A DNA stretch of 64,000 nucleotides, from NCBI GenBank assembly GCA_017887325.1, contig JAGHIE010000003.1, positions 52,034 through 116,033 of the forward strand. Reading direction: 5' to 3'. A model generated the notes under the pieces. That model worked only from the letters and a program-made list of their open reading frames with translations. It searched no databases and was not told the DNA's origin. Below are positions 25,087-34,179 of the stretch, piece after piece. How positions within the stretch are numbered: the first letter of the stretch is position 1; every line of letters begins with the position of its first letter. The stretch comes from Oscillospiraceae bacterium (GTDB taxonomy: Bacteria; Bacillota; Clostridia; Oscillospirales; Ruminococcaceae). The translations under genes and the position numbers were made by a program.

Positions 25087-26004
25087 TTATCTTCCTAGTA
25101 TTTCATTTTTTCTTTCTAACAAGTTTTCTGTTTCTAAAGCACTAAAGAAAGTTTCTGTTCCAACTCTATCTAAAAGTGAAGCTAATCTTTCACCAGGTTC
25201 TCCCCAAAGTTTAAATAATAATAGAGTTTTTTCTAAAATATCCATTGCTTGTTCTTCATCATATACACCAGGCATCATAGAAGCATGTCTAATTTTTTTG
25301 CCCCAACGACCACCTATATATATTTTAAATGCTCTTTTACCTTCATTCATTGCTTTAAAATAACATTTTCCTACACATCTACCACAATCGTTACAAATTT
25401 CTTTATTTATAACCATTTTCCCGTCTATAACGCTTGGAGCTCCCATAGGACAATTCATTTCAATAGCACATTTTTTACAGCCTCTACATAAATCTTCATT
25501 AAATTCTTTTATATGAACTCCAACTAAACCAAAGTCATTTAAATCAGGTTTAACACAATTGTTAGGACAGCCACCAACAGCTATTTTAAATTTATGTGGC
25601 AATTTTGCATCATAATAATCCATATAAAATCTGTCATGAATTCTTTGAGCAACGCCTTGTGTATCAGCATTACCAAAATGACAAGTTGTACCTTTACATG
25701 CTAATATAGGTCTAATTCTTCTGCCTGTTCCACCTGTCATCATTCCATGATCTTCTACAAATTGTTTTACTGTATCTATATCTTCATAAGCGATTTGTGG
25801 AATTTCTACTGCTAAACGAGATGTAAAAGAAATTTTTCCATTACCCCATTTTTCAGACAAATCAACTAAACTTCTTACTTGTTCAGAAGTTAACACACCA
25901 TTTTTAGTTAAAATTCTAACAGAAAAAGCACCTTCACAATTTCTATTTTTCAAAAATCCCATATCTTTTACTCTTTTTACATCTTCTGCAGTTATATTTG
26001 CCAT
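25087..26004 (-). CDS. Siroheme-dependent sulfite/nitrite reductase with ferredoxin insert (AsrC-like)
   Basis: Predicted six-electron reductase using a coupled siroheme-4Fe4S centre, 305 residues. The N-terminal half-domain has SFTSRLAVEIP and GGTGRRIRPILACKG. Coupled-cluster cysteines are CKGTTC and GGCPNNC. A two-cluster ferredoxin insert has CRGCKKCAIEMNC and CNDCGRCVGKC. The start ATG 26004 fits a GAAAGGA site and an extended -10 upstream. It is divergent from a LysR gene leading a hemA-hemC-cobA/hemD operon that makes the siroheme precursor, which supports the cofactor. No asrA/asrB partners are adjacent. Sulfite versus nitrite as substrate is not decided by sequence. Confidence 0.86.
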   Translation of the reverse strand: MANITAEDVKRVKDMGFLKNRNCEGAFSVRILTKNGVLTSEQVRSLVDLSEKWGNGKISFTSRLAVEIPQIAYEDIDTVKQFVEDHGMMTGGTGRRIRPILACKGTTCHFGNADTQGVAQRIHDRFYMDYYDAKLPHKFKIAVGGCPNNCVKPDLNDFGLVGVHIKEFNEDLCRGCKKCAIEMNCPMGAPSVIDGKMVINKEICNDCGRCVGKCYFKAMNEGKRAFKIYIGGRWGKKIRHASMMPGVYDEEQAMDILEKTLLLFKLWGEPGERLASLLDRVGTETFFSALETENLLERKNEILGR

Positions 26005-26035
26005 ATTCTCAAATCCTTTCATTTTTCTAACTTTA

Positions 26036-26044
26036 ATTATAACA
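26036..26044 (-). promoter_or_regulatory. Extended -10 promoter of the siroheme reductase
   Basis: TGTTATAAT on the minus strand, about 32 bases before the chosen start codon. No good -35 box is evident, which is consistent with activation by the adjacent LysR regulator. Confidence 0.55.
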
Positions 26045-26086
26045 CTTGCATTTAAAAAAATAAAATAGTATTATGTAATATATAAT

Positions 26087-26101
26087 ATAGGTAAAACCTA
26101 T
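26087..26101. promoter_or_regulatory. Candidate LysR operator in the divergent promoter region
   Basis: ATAGGTAAAACCTAT is a perfect 6-3-6 inverted repeat and contains the LysR-type T-N11-A signature (T26088, A26100). It lies between the reductase and the LysR gene, about 45 bp upstream of the reductase -10. Confidence 0.65.
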
Positions 26102-26146
26102 TAAAATTTAAAAAAACATTAATTTTGTCAATATATAGGAGTTTTT

Positions 26147-27088
26147 ATGACTATTAGACATTTAAGAATTTTTATTGAAGTAGCAAATAGTGGAAAAATG
26201 AGCTTAGCGGCAAATAAGTTTTTTATATCTCAACCCACTGTAAGCCAAGTTATTGCAGAACTAGAAAACCACTATAATATAAAGTTATTCGAAAGACTAT
26301 CCAAAAAATTATATATTACACCTGATGGAGAAAAATTATTGGAGTATGCCAAAAAAGTAGTTTTAAACTTTGATGAGCTAGAAAGTATCATGAAATCTTC
26401 AAACAATCATTTGTTGAGAATAGGAGCAAGTGTTACGGTTGGGACTTATTTTTTAAGTTCTATATTAAAAGAATTTCAATTATCTCAACCACAAATCAAA
26501 ACTACTGTATTAGTAAACAACACTAAAAATATCATAGATAAGCTATTAAACAGCAATCTTGATATTGCTATTGTTGAAGGTGAAATTTCTCACCAAGATT
26601 TAGTAACTACACCTATTGCTAAAGATTATTTAGTGCTAGTTTGTGGTAAAGACCATAAATTTTTTGGACGACAATCTATATGCGTTGAAGAACTAGCTTT
26701 AGAAGATTTTATTTTAAGAGAAGAAGGTAGTGGAACTAGAGAATTATTTGAAAGCTTTATGAAATCATATAACATACCTATAAATGTTAGTTGGGAGTGT
26801 AATAACTCTCAAGCTATAAAAAATGCTGTTTTAAATAATTTTGGATTATCTGTAATATCTGCAAGATTAATTCAGAATGAACTTAAAGATAAATCAATAT
26901 ATATAGTGCCTATACAAAATTGTTCTAAATATAACAATTGTCTTTTAGAGAGAAATTTTTGTTTAGTTATGCACAAAAACAAATATAAATCATCTTCATT
27001 AAAAGAATTTGAAAATATATGTTTAAATTTCAAAGATGAAGATTTATCTTATCTACCTCCAATCATTCCAATATATCATGAAAAATAA
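26147..27088 (+). CDS. LysR-family transcriptional regulator of the siroheme/sulfite locus
   Basis: 313 residues. An N-terminal winged helix-turn-helix (about 1-60, with SLAANKFFISQPTVSQVIAE as recognition region) is followed by a periplasmic-binding-fold effector domain from about 85 (LRIGASVTVGTYFL). It is divergent from the siroheme reductase and 11 bp upstream of hemA, apparently leading that operon. CysL/CysR-like control of sulfite reduction and siroheme synthesis is inferred from context. The effector is unknown. Confidence 0.88.
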   Translation: MTIRHLRIFIEVANSGKMSLAANKFFISQPTVSQVIAELENHYNIKLFERLSKKLYITPDGEKLLEYAKKVVLNFDELESIMKSSNNHLLRIGASVTVGTYFLSSILKEFQLSQPQIKTTVLVNNTKNIIDKLLNSNLDIAIVEGEISHQDLVTTPIAKDYLVLVCGKDHKFFGRQSICVEELALEDFILREEGSGTRELFESFMKSYNIPINVSWECNNSQAIKNAVLNNFGLSVISARLIQNELKDKSIYIVPIQNCSKYNNCLLERNFCLVMHKNKYKSSSLKEFENICLNFKDEDLSYLPPIIPIYHEK

Positions 27089-27099
27089 AGGAGAAATAA

Positions 27100-28098
27100 A
27101 TGTTTATAAATATGATAGGAATAGACTACACACATTGTGATATAGAAACTCGTGAAATCTTTTCCTTAACTCAAAGCAAATGTATTGAAGCTTGTAAAAC
27201 AATTTTTGACAACGAAAATTGTGACGGTTGTATTATAATATCTACCTGTAATAGAACAGAAATATGGGTTGATGGTTGCAAAAATAATTTGATAGATTTA
27301 TTTTTACAGTTTAAAAATCTAGATAAAGAGACATATAACAAATATTTTATACAAAGAACAGAAAATGAAGCTATAAATTATCTATTTTCATTAACAAGTG
27401 GTATGGAATCTCAAATATTTGGTGAAGACCAAATATTAACACAAGTAAAAAATGCTGTTTTGTTATCAAGAGAAAACAAAACAATAAATTCTAATTTAGA
27501 AGTTTTGTTTAGAAAAGCTATAACTTGTGCTAAATCTATAAAAACAAAAGTTAAACTAAGTCACAATGATAACTCCATTCCTCAAAAAGCTATAAGCATT
27601 TTAAAAGATGATTATAATTTAAATGAAAATAGTACATGCCTAGTAATAGGAAATGGCGAAATGGGAGTATTAACATCAAGTATTTTAACAAAATTACATT
27701 GTAAAACTTTTATGACAGTAAGACAATATAAGTACCACCAAGTAAATATTCCTGAAGGTGTAACACCTATACCATATGATGATAGAGTTGAATACCTACA
27801 AAAAAGCGACTTTATATTCTCTGCAACAGCCAGTCCACATTACACTATTAATATAACCCAACTTGAGAATATTAATTCTAACAAAAGAATATTTATTGAT
27901 ATGGCTGTACCTAGAGATATAGACCCTCTAATTAGTAATATTCCTAACCAAACTATTTTAAATATGGACTCACTAGGAATATGTACTACTAATTTAAAAG
28001 AGTCTTATAATGCTAAATTAGCTTATAAAATTATTGATAAATATATCTTTGAATTTTACCATTGGTTTGAATTCAAAACAAATAATATAAAGGATTGA
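27100..28098 (+). CDS. hemA: Glutamyl-tRNA reductase HemA, short form lacking the C-terminal dimerisation domain
   Basis: Reduces glutamyl-tRNA to glutamate-1-semialdehyde, the first step of C5 tetrapyrrole synthesis. The nucleophile Cys50 is in STCNRTEIW, and SGMESQIFGEDQIL is the conserved substrate-binding segment. An NADPH-binding domain has VIGNGEMG at about 185, and VPRDIDPLI closes it. It has 332 residues against about 400-450 for typical enzymes; the C-terminal helical dimerisation domain is largely missing. The stop is followed directly by the hemC ribosome site, so this looks like the native end. It is the second gene of the LysR-hemA-hemC-cobA/hemD operon. Confidence 0.9.
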   Translation: MFINMIGIDYTHCDIETREIFSLTQSKCIEACKTIFDNENCDGCIIISTCNRTEIWVDGCKNNLIDLFLQFKNLDKETYNKYFIQRTENEAINYLFSLTSGMESQIFGEDQILTQVKNAVLLSRENKTINSNLEVLFRKAITCAKSIKTKVKLSHNDNSIPQKAISILKDDYNLNENSTCLVIGNGEMGVLTSSILTKLHCKTFMTVRQYKYHQVNIPEGVTPIPYDDRVEYLQKSDFIFSATASPHYTINITQLENINSNKRIFIDMAVPRDIDPLISNIPNQTILNMDSLGICTTNLKESYNAKLAYKIIDKYIFEFYHWFEFKTNNIKD

Positions 28099-28102
28099 TA
28101 GT

Positions 28103-28990
28103 ATGAGTAAAACATTAAAAATAGGTAGTCGTGATAGTAAGTTGGCAGTGATGCAAACTATGATTGTTATTGATGAAATTAAAAAATATCACCCAGAGTA
28201 TGAAATAGAGCTTGTAACTCTTAAAACGACTGGTGATTTAATTTTAGATAAAACTTTAGATAAAATTGGTGGAAAAGGATTATTTGTAAAAGAGCTAGAT
28301 TTAGCTTTGTTAGATGGAAAAATCGATTTAGCAGTACATAGTTTAAAAGACTTACCTATGGAAGTTGATGACCATTTTCCAATAGTTGCATATGTAAAAA
28401 GAGGCGACCCAAGAGATGTTCTTGTTGCTCCTAAAAATTCCACCACAGATTTATTTTCTAATGTAGGTACTTCTAGTGCTAGAAGAATTTTACAAATAAA
28501 AAATCTAGTTCCAAATAGCAACACATCTTTTGTGAGAGGAAATATTGTAACTAGACTACAAAAGCTAGATAACGGTGAATATAGTTCCCTTATTTTAGCA
28601 AGTGCAGGATTAAAAAGAGCTAATTTTGAAGATAGAATAACAAGATATTTTTCAACAGATGAAATTATTCCTCCTGCTGGACAAGGAACTTTAGTTGTAC
28701 AAGGTAAGCCAGAGTTTTTAGATATTTTCAAAGGCACTATAAATGATTATGATACTATGCTATCATCTATTGCAGAAAGAAGTTTTGTAAGAGAATTAAA
28801 TGGTGGTTGTTCATCTCCTATTTCTGCATATGCAAAAATAGAAAATGATACATTGACTATCAAAGGTCTTTATTTTGATGAGTATTCTAAAAAACATATA
28901 ATACTATCTAAATCAGGTGACAAAAACTCAGCTGAACAAATAGGAATAAGTCTTGCTAAAGATTGTAAAGGAGCTTTTGAACATGCGTAA
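28103..28990 (+). CDS. hemC: Hydroxymethylbilane synthase (porphobilinogen deaminase)
   Basis: Polymerises four porphobilinogens into hydroxymethylbilane. It has 295 residues. It opens LKIGSRDSKLAVMQT, has VHSLKDLPM and GTSSARR, and carries the dipyrromethane-cofactor cysteine (Cys236) in LNGGCSSPISAYA. It starts 4 bp after hemA with an AAAGGA ribosome site and overlaps the next gene by 8 bases, so translation is coupled. Confidence 0.96.
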   Translation: MSKTLKIGSRDSKLAVMQTMIVIDEIKKYHPEYEIELVTLKTTGDLILDKTLDKIGGKGLFVKELDLALLDGKIDLAVHSLKDLPMEVDDHFPIVAYVKRGDPRDVLVAPKNSTTDLFSNVGTSSARRILQIKNLVPNSNTSFVRGNIVTRLQKLDNGEYSSLILASAGLKRANFEDRITRYFSTDEIIPPAGQGTLVVQGKPEFLDIFKGTINDYDTMLSSIAERSFVRELNGGCSSPISAYAKIENDTLTIKGLYFDEYSKKHIILSKSGDKNSAEQIGISLAKDCKGAFEHA

Positions 28991-30449
28991 AGGTAAAGTT
29001 TATTTAATAGGTGCAGGGCCTTCAGACTATGGACTGTTGACTATTAAAGCTAAAAATATATTAGATAAAGCTGATGTTATTGTATACGATAAACTCGTCG
29101 GTGATAGTATTTTGCACAGTATTTCTCCAGACAAAAAATTTATAAATGTGGGAAAATCTTCAAATAATCATCTAGTCCCACAAGAAGAAATAAACAAAAT
29201 TCTTTTAGATGAAGCTTTAAAAGGGAATATTGTAGCAAGACTTAAAGGTGGCGACCCTTTTTTATTTGGTAGAGGTGGTGAAGAATTAGAGTTATTATAT
29301 GAAAATAATATTCCATTTGAAGTTATTCCAGGTATAACTTCTGCAATATCCGTTCCTGCTTACAATGGAATTCCTGTAACTCACAGAGATTTTTCATCAT
29401 CATTACACATTATAACAGCACACAAAAAAAATAATAATTCTCTAGATTTAGACTTTGCTACACTTTCTAAATTAGAAGGCACATTAGTATTTTTAATGGG
29501 GGTATCTTCTCTAAAACTTATATCTGATGGTCTTATTAAAAATGGAAAAGATAAAAACATCCCTTGTGCAATACTTGAAAAAGGCACTACTTCCAAACAA
29601 AGAAAAATTATTTCTACTTTAGAAAATATTTACAAGGAAGCTGTACAACAAAATATATCTGCACCTAGCATTATAGTTGTTGGTGATGTATGTTCATTGT
29701 CTGATAAATATGACTTCACATTACAAAAGCCATTATTTAATGCAAAAGTTATCATATCAAGACCTATTAACCAACAATCTATTTTAAAAGATAAATTATA
29801 TGAACTTGGTGCAGAAGTTGTTGAATTAAATACAAGTTCAATTAAACCTATCGATTTTAAATTACCTAATGATATAGAAAACTATTCTCACATTGTATTT
29901 ACAAGTCAAAATGGTATAGACAGATTTTTTGAATATCTCTTTGAAAATAATATTGATATTCGCACTTTTAGTAATATTTCATTTGCAGTTGTAGGAAGTT
30001 CTACATTTAATTGTCTAAAAAAACATGGAATTATTGCAAATCTAATTCCACAAAAATTTTCTGCACTTGAGTTAGCAAAATTAATAAAGGAAAATTATTG
30101 CCAAAAGAAAATACTGCTTCTTCGTGGTAAAGAAGCAACTAGCGATATACTTGATTATTTTGCTCAAAATAATATTAAATATTTAGATATTCCAGTCTAT
30201 ACTAATATTAATAATAAATTACATTATCAATGTGATGTTGATGATTATGTAATTTTTACTAGCGCATCAAGTGTTAATAGATTTGTAGAATGTAGTGATA
30301 AAAAGGATTTTTCAAAAAATATAGCTATTTGTATAGGTGAAAAAACACAGCAAACTGCTTTAAAATTTAAGTTTAATTCGGTAGTTTCAGATGAATGTTC
30401 TATTGATAGCGTCATTGAAAAATTAATCTCTATACATAAAAAAAGATAA
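28983..30449 (+). CDS. cobA-hemD: Fused uroporphyrinogen-III C-methyltransferase (CobA) and uroporphyrinogen-III synthase (HemD)
   Basis: Bifunctional 488-residue enzyme. The N-terminal 240 residues are the SUMT domain (GKVYLIGAGPSDYGLLT, KGGDPFLFGRGGEE, GITSAISVPAYNGIPVTHR), which methylates uro'gen III to precorrin-2. The remainder is HemD, which cyclises hydroxymethylbilane. Together they take hydroxymethylbilane to the siroheme/cobalamin branch point. The start ATG 28983 overlaps the hemC stop and has GGAG 10 nt upstream; a longer reading from 28953 lies inside hemC. Precorrin-2 dehydrogenase/ferrochelatase, hemB and hemL are not in the window. Confidence 0.95.
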   Translation: MRKGKVYLIGAGPSDYGLLTIKAKNILDKADVIVYDKLVGDSILHSISPDKKFINVGKSSNNHLVPQEEINKILLDEALKGNIVARLKGGDPFLFGRGGEELELLYENNIPFEVIPGITSAISVPAYNGIPVTHRDFSSSLHIITAHKKNNNSLDLDFATLSKLEGTLVFLMGVSSLKLISDGLIKNGKDKNIPCAILEKGTTSKQRKIISTLENIYKEAVQQNISAPSIIVVGDVCSLSDKYDFTLQKPLFNAKVIISRPINQQSILKDKLYELGAEVVELNTSSIKPIDFKLPNDIENYSHIVFTSQNGIDRFFEYLFENNIDIRTFSNISFAVVGSSTFNCLKKHGIIANLIPQKFSALELAKLIKENYCQKKILLLRGKEATSDILDYFAQNNIKYLDIPVYTNINNKLHYQCDVDDYVIFTSASSVNRFVECSDKKDFSKNIAICIGEKTQQTALKFKFNSVVSDECSIDSVIEKLISIHKKR

Positions 30450-30480
30450 ACATTGCTTTTAGCAATGTTTATCTTTTTTT
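30441..30480 (+). terminator. Terminator between cobA-hemD and the convergent FUSC gene
   Basis: A 17-bp stem (30441-30457 and 30461-30477) with a 3-nt loop and T-run. It overlaps both gene ends and has T-runs in both directions. Confidence 0.9.
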
Positions 30481-30972
30481 ATCAATTAAATTTTTAATAT
30501 AAAACGGTATAATATTAACTGCCCATGAAACAGCTATACCTATTAATGTTTCCATAATTCTTCCTATACCAAACACAATAGGGTCTACCCTGTCTGAACG
30601 ATTAACCACTATACTAAAGAATACTACACAAGTTATGAAAACAGCTGATTTTTTATTTATACATACTACTAAATACATAAGAGGTAATGTAATCGCTGCT
30701 ACTATTGTGTAATATAATAAGCCTTTTACTTCTATATTAGTAAAACTTAAAATCCATATTAATATTATACCACAAGTACCCCCTATTAAAGTCCCAGTAA
30801 TTCTATTTAACCCAGCTTTTAGACTCCCCTGTATGTCTGACTGTAATGATATTATACTAGCTATTGCAGAATAAAAAGCACTGGAATCTCTAATATAAGC
30901 TATAAGAAAACATATATATACAGCTATTACTGTCTTTATCATCCTCATACCAATTTTAGGTAATTTCATCAT
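30469..30972 (-). CDS. Small FUSC/aromatic-acid-exporter-like membrane protein
   Basis: A 167-residue membrane protein with about four to five hydrophobic segments. It resembles the N-terminal membrane domain of the ArAE_1/FUSC family, with KTVIAVYICFLIAY, IISLQSDIQGSLKAGLNRITGTLIGG and a C-terminal membrane hairpin. It lacks the cytoplasmic domain of larger relatives. It is convergent with the siroheme operon. Substrate unknown. Confidence 0.75.
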   Translation of the reverse strand: MMKLPKIGMRMIKTVIAVYICFLIAYIRDSSAFYSAIASIISLQSDIQGSLKAGLNRITGTLIGGTCGIILIWILSFTNIEVKGLLYYTIVAAITLPLMYLVVCINKKSAVFITCVVFFSIVVNRSDRVDPIVFGIGRIMETLIGIAVSWAVNIIPFYIKNLIDKKR

Positions 30973-31078
30973 ATCTATCTCTTTCCTACAAATAATTAAT
31001 TACAGTAATATATTTTATCATATTATTTAATTTTTTCAATATAAAATTAGACCAAAAAGATATATTTATAAAAATTTA

Positions 31079-31120
31079 AAAAATAAGAAATCATTAAGCC
31101 TTACACCTAATGATTTCTTA
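31079..31120 (-). terminator. Terminator of the ROK glucokinase gene
   Basis: A 13-bp stem (31084-31096 and 31108-31120) followed by a T-run on the minus strand, just after the gene's stop. Confidence 0.87.
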
Positions 31121-31130
31121 TAATATTTAA

Positions 31131-32087
31131 TTATTTAATTTCTGTACCTAACATAGCTGCACCAATTACACCTGCGTCATTTCCTAATTGTGCAACAACA
31201 ACTTTTGTTCTGTTTTCTTCTTTTCTTGCATATGTTTGTGGATTTACTTTTTCTGTTAAAGGTTTGATTAATGTATCGCCTTCCTTACAGATACCACCAC
31301 CGATACATAATACTTCTGGTTGGAAAATATTTATCATATTAGCAATACCAACACCTAAATATGTAATATAGTTATCAACAACTGCTTTTGCTGTTTCATC
31401 ATTTACTCTCATACCATCAAATGCAGTTTTACCATTTACTTTTGTAATATCTCCGTCAACGATTTCCCACATTGAAGAATATTTATCATTAATCATAGCT
31501 CTTTGAGTTTGTTTAATTAAAGCTGTTGCAGATGCATAAGCTTCTAAACAACCTTTTCTACCACATGTGCATGGTTCACCATCAACAGCGATAACAGCAT
31601 GTCCTAATTCAGCTCCAGCATAGCTAAAACCTGTTAAGATTTTGCCGTCTAAAATTACACCGCCACCAACACCAGTGCCTAATGTAATAGCTACTAAAGA
31701 GTTGTGACCTTTACCAGCACCTGCTAAATATTCACCAAATGCAGCTGCGTTTGCATCGTTTTCGATAAATACTTTTTTGTTTAATTCTTTTTCTAAGATA
31801 CCTGCTAAATCAACATTATCCCATTTTAAGTTGTTTGAATATTCTACGATACCTGTTTCTTTATTAGCTGTACCTGGAGTACCAACACCAACGCTTTCAA
31901 TATCGTCCATTGTTAAACCAGCTGTTGCAACTGCTTTTTTAGCAACTAAAGCCATATCTGCAATAACTTCTTCAGCTGAACGAGGTAATTTTGTTTTTGT
32001 TTTTTCTTTTGCAACGATTTCATATTTTTCGTTTACAACACCAGCAACGATGTTTGTACCACCTAAGTCAATACCAATATAATACAT
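31131..32087 (-). CDS. glcK: ROK-family glucokinase
   Basis: ATP-dependent glucose kinase, 318 residues. The phosphate loop is GIDLGGTNIVAGV. ENDANAAAFGE and TLGTGVGGGVI mark the active site. The ROK zinc motif is CTCGRKGCLEAYAS, with the preceding conserved histidine in ELGHAVI. No helix-turn-helix is present, so it is an enzyme rather than a NagC/XylR-type repressor. Start ATG 32087 has TAGGAG upstream. It lies 27 bp downstream of manA on the same strand, likely one hexose-phosphate operon. Confidence 0.92.
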   Translation of the reverse strand: MYYIGIDLGGTNIVAGVVNEKYEIVAKEKTKTKLPRSAEEVIADMALVAKKAVATAGLTMDDIESVGVGTPGTANKETGIVEYSNNLKWDNVDLAGILEKELNKKVFIENDANAAAFGEYLAGAGKGHNSLVAITLGTGVGGGVILDGKILTGFSYAGAELGHAVIAVDGEPCTCGRKGCLEAYASATALIKQTQRAMINDKYSSMWEIVDGDITKVNGKTAFDGMRVNDETAKAVVDNYITYLGVGIANMINIFQPEVLCIGGGICKEGDTLIKPLTEKVNPQTYARKEENRTKVVVAQLGNDAGVIGAAMLGTEIK

Positions 32088-32114
32088 ATATAAATCTCCT
32101 AATCTATTTTAAAA

Positions 32115-33089
32115 TTATTTTTCACCACATTCAGTAACGATAACTTCACCGCTACCAACTAGTTCGTATTCACCCATATCAGCAGGAATAAATACGCTAT
32201 CACCTTTAATTAATCCTAAGCTACCAAAGCCATAATCTAATTCAAATTCACCATCTAAAACTAAGATATGATTAAATGATTCATCACTAGCAAAACCTGT
32301 TGCAGATTCTTCAACATTCCAATGGAATACTTTAAAGTATTCACAACTTGCAAGTAATGTTCTTTCAAAACCTTCTAATTTTTCTGTTTCACCTTGAGGT
32401 TTTGTATCTCTAGTTGGAGGAGTTAATTTAGTTACTTCTTTAGCTTTTTCTATATGTAATTCTCTAGGATTACCTTGAGCATCAACTCTACCATAGTCAT
32501 AAATACGGTATGTTGTGTTAGAGTTTTGTTGAATTTCAGCAATTAATATACCTTTACCGATAGCGTGTAAAGTACCAGCATCAATAAAGAATACATCACC
32601 TTTTTTTACAGGAACTTTATTTGTAACTTCTAATAAAGTATTGTCTTGAATTCTTTGAGCAAATTCTTCTTTTGTGATATCTTTTGTAAAGCCGTAAAGT
32701 AGGTGTGCACCTTCTTCACAATCAACAATATACCACATTTCTGTTTTGCCGTATTCACCTTCAACTCTTAAAGCATATTCATTTTCTGGGTGAACTTGTA
32801 CAGATAGGTTATCTGCTGCATCTATTAATTTTATTAATATAGGAAATTCTTCAAAAGCTTTAGCTCTGCTTCCTAAAACATCTTTACCATTTTTTTCAAT
32901 ATATTGAGATAAAGTTAATCCTTCAAATTCGCCAGATTTTATAACACTTTCTCCTGCTTTATGGCAAGACAATTCCCAGCTTTCAGCAACTTTTTCTAAA
33001 TCAGATTTTTTATTATATTCTTCTTTTAGTCTTTTTCCACCCCAAAGATAATCTTTTAAAGGTGCTGTTAATTTTATTGGAGTTAACAT
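32115..33089 (-). CDS. manA: Mannose-6-phosphate isomerase, type I
   Basis: Interconverts mannose 6-phosphate and fructose 6-phosphate with a zinc ion. It has 324 residues. The cupin core has LIDAADNLSVQVHPENEYA and GKTEMWYIVDCEEGAHLLYG, with metal ligands from QVHPE, and DAGTLHAIGKG with the usual later histidine. Two in-frame starts exist. ATG 33089 is better placed after the AGAGGT site than ATG 33095. It is upstream of glcK. Confidence 0.94.
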   Translation of the reverse strand: MLTPIKLTAPLKDYLWGGKRLKEEYNKKSDLEKVAESWELSCHKAGESVIKSGEFEGLTLSQYIEKNGKDVLGSRAKAFEEFPILIKLIDAADNLSVQVHPENEYALRVEGEYGKTEMWYIVDCEEGAHLLYGFTKDITKEEFAQRIQDNTLLEVTNKVPVKKGDVFFIDAGTLHAIGKGILIAEIQQNSNTTYRIYDYGRVDAQGNPRELHIEKAKEVTKLTPPTRDTKPQGETEKLEGFERTLLASCEYFKVFHWNVEESATGFASDESFNHILVLDGEFELDYGFGSLGLIKGDSVFIPADMGEYELVGSGEVIVTECGEK

Positions 33090-33195
33090 ACACATTTACC
33101 TCTTTTTCATTAGTATTTTTATAAACTTCTAAGCATTATTATACAGTATCATAAAATATCGGTCAATACTAGTTGATAAAAATATCTTATTTTAC

Positions 33196-34014
33196 TTATT
33201 CTTTAAATTTTAATTCTGCTACTATTGGATAATGGTCTGACAAAAATTTTCCATCTTGTCTAGTTCTATCTATTTTTATATTTACTACTTCTAAGTCATT
33301 TGAAACGAAAATATAGTCTAATTGTCTTGAACCATGAACTCTACCTGTAAAACCATGATAAGTATTATATCTCATTGTAGATTTACTCTTCTCGTGATAT
33401 GCATCTTTTAATTCTATGTTTTGATAGTTATGATGATTTCCTCTTAATTTTGATATTATTCTATTTTTTGGTGATACATTAAAATCTCCCATTAGAATTG
33501 TAGGCATAGGATTTTCTGACTGAAACTTGTCCATATATTCCCAAATAATCTTTACACTTAAAGCCCTAGCAAAACCAGATATATGGTCAAAATGAGCATT
33601 ATAAACTCTCACTTTTCTTCCTGATGATTTAAATGTAACTTCGCATATTGTACATATTCTAGGGAAAAAAGCCATAAATGCTCTACTACCAGATTTTTCC
33701 GGAGACTTAGAAAGCCATATAGTTTTAGAAAAATCTACTTCAACATCATCATTTGATACTATTATGTCAGAATGTTCGTCAGAAAACTCTTTGCTTCTGC
33801 CTTGTCCGAACAATGAAAATCCTTCTAATTTTTCTTCTATATCTTTTTTCATGTTAGGCAACAATTCTTGAACACCAACAATACAAGCATTAGATTTTTT
33901 TATAAAATCTATAACCATATCTTTTCTATAAGTCCATCTATTTCTTCTATCAAAAAAACTATCTTTTCTTAAATTAAAAGTCATAACCTTAAATGTTTCT
34001 TGCAGATTATTCAT
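33196..34014 (-). CDS. Endonuclease/exonuclease/phosphatase-family protein
   Basis: 272 residues of the EEP (DNase I-like) fold. TFNLRKDSF carries the first Asn, VGVQELL the metal-binding Glu, MGDFNVSPKN the Asp/Asn pair, and FVSNDLEV...SDHYPIVAEL the terminal catalytic Asp-His. No signal peptide, so probably intracellular. Start ATG 34014 lies after an AGGAGGTG site; a longer reading from 34035 would contain that site. Substrate could be nucleic acid or a phosphoester. Confidence 0.88.
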   Translation of the reverse strand: MNNLQETFKVMTFNLRKDSFFDRRNRWTYRKDMVIDFIKKSNACIVGVQELLPNMKKDIEEKLEGFSLFGQGRSKEFSDEHSDIIVSNDDVEVDFSKTIWLSKSPEKSGSRAFMAFFPRICTICEVTFKSSGRKVRVYNAHFDHISGFARALSVKIIWEYMDKFQSENPMPTILMGDFNVSPKNRIISKLRGNHHNYQNIELKDAYHEKSKSTMRYNTYHGFTGRVHGSRQLDYIFVSNDLEVVNIKIDRTRQDGKFLSDHYPIVAELKFKE

Positions 34015-34125
34015 AAAACATACACCTCCTAACAATAATATTCTACATATTTAGTATAACTCTAAATTATTTTATATTCAATATTTAAGCATATACTAAA
34101 TCTTTAATTTTTCTTAATAGTTTTA

Positions 34126-34134
34126 TGATATAAT
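34126..34134 (+). promoter_or_regulatory. Extended -10 promoter of the ArsC/Spx-family gene
   Basis: TGATATAAT gives an extended -10 (TGnTATAAT) about 45 bases before the ATG. The -35 region is weak. Confidence 0.6.
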
Positions 34135-34179
34135 CATCTTACAAAAATATTATAAATAAGTATATTAAGGAGTTTTTTT

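Noticed and set aside
27100..28098. HemA shortened by a frameshift
   Set aside because: The hemC ribosome site and start follow directly, leaving no room for a lost C-terminal domain.
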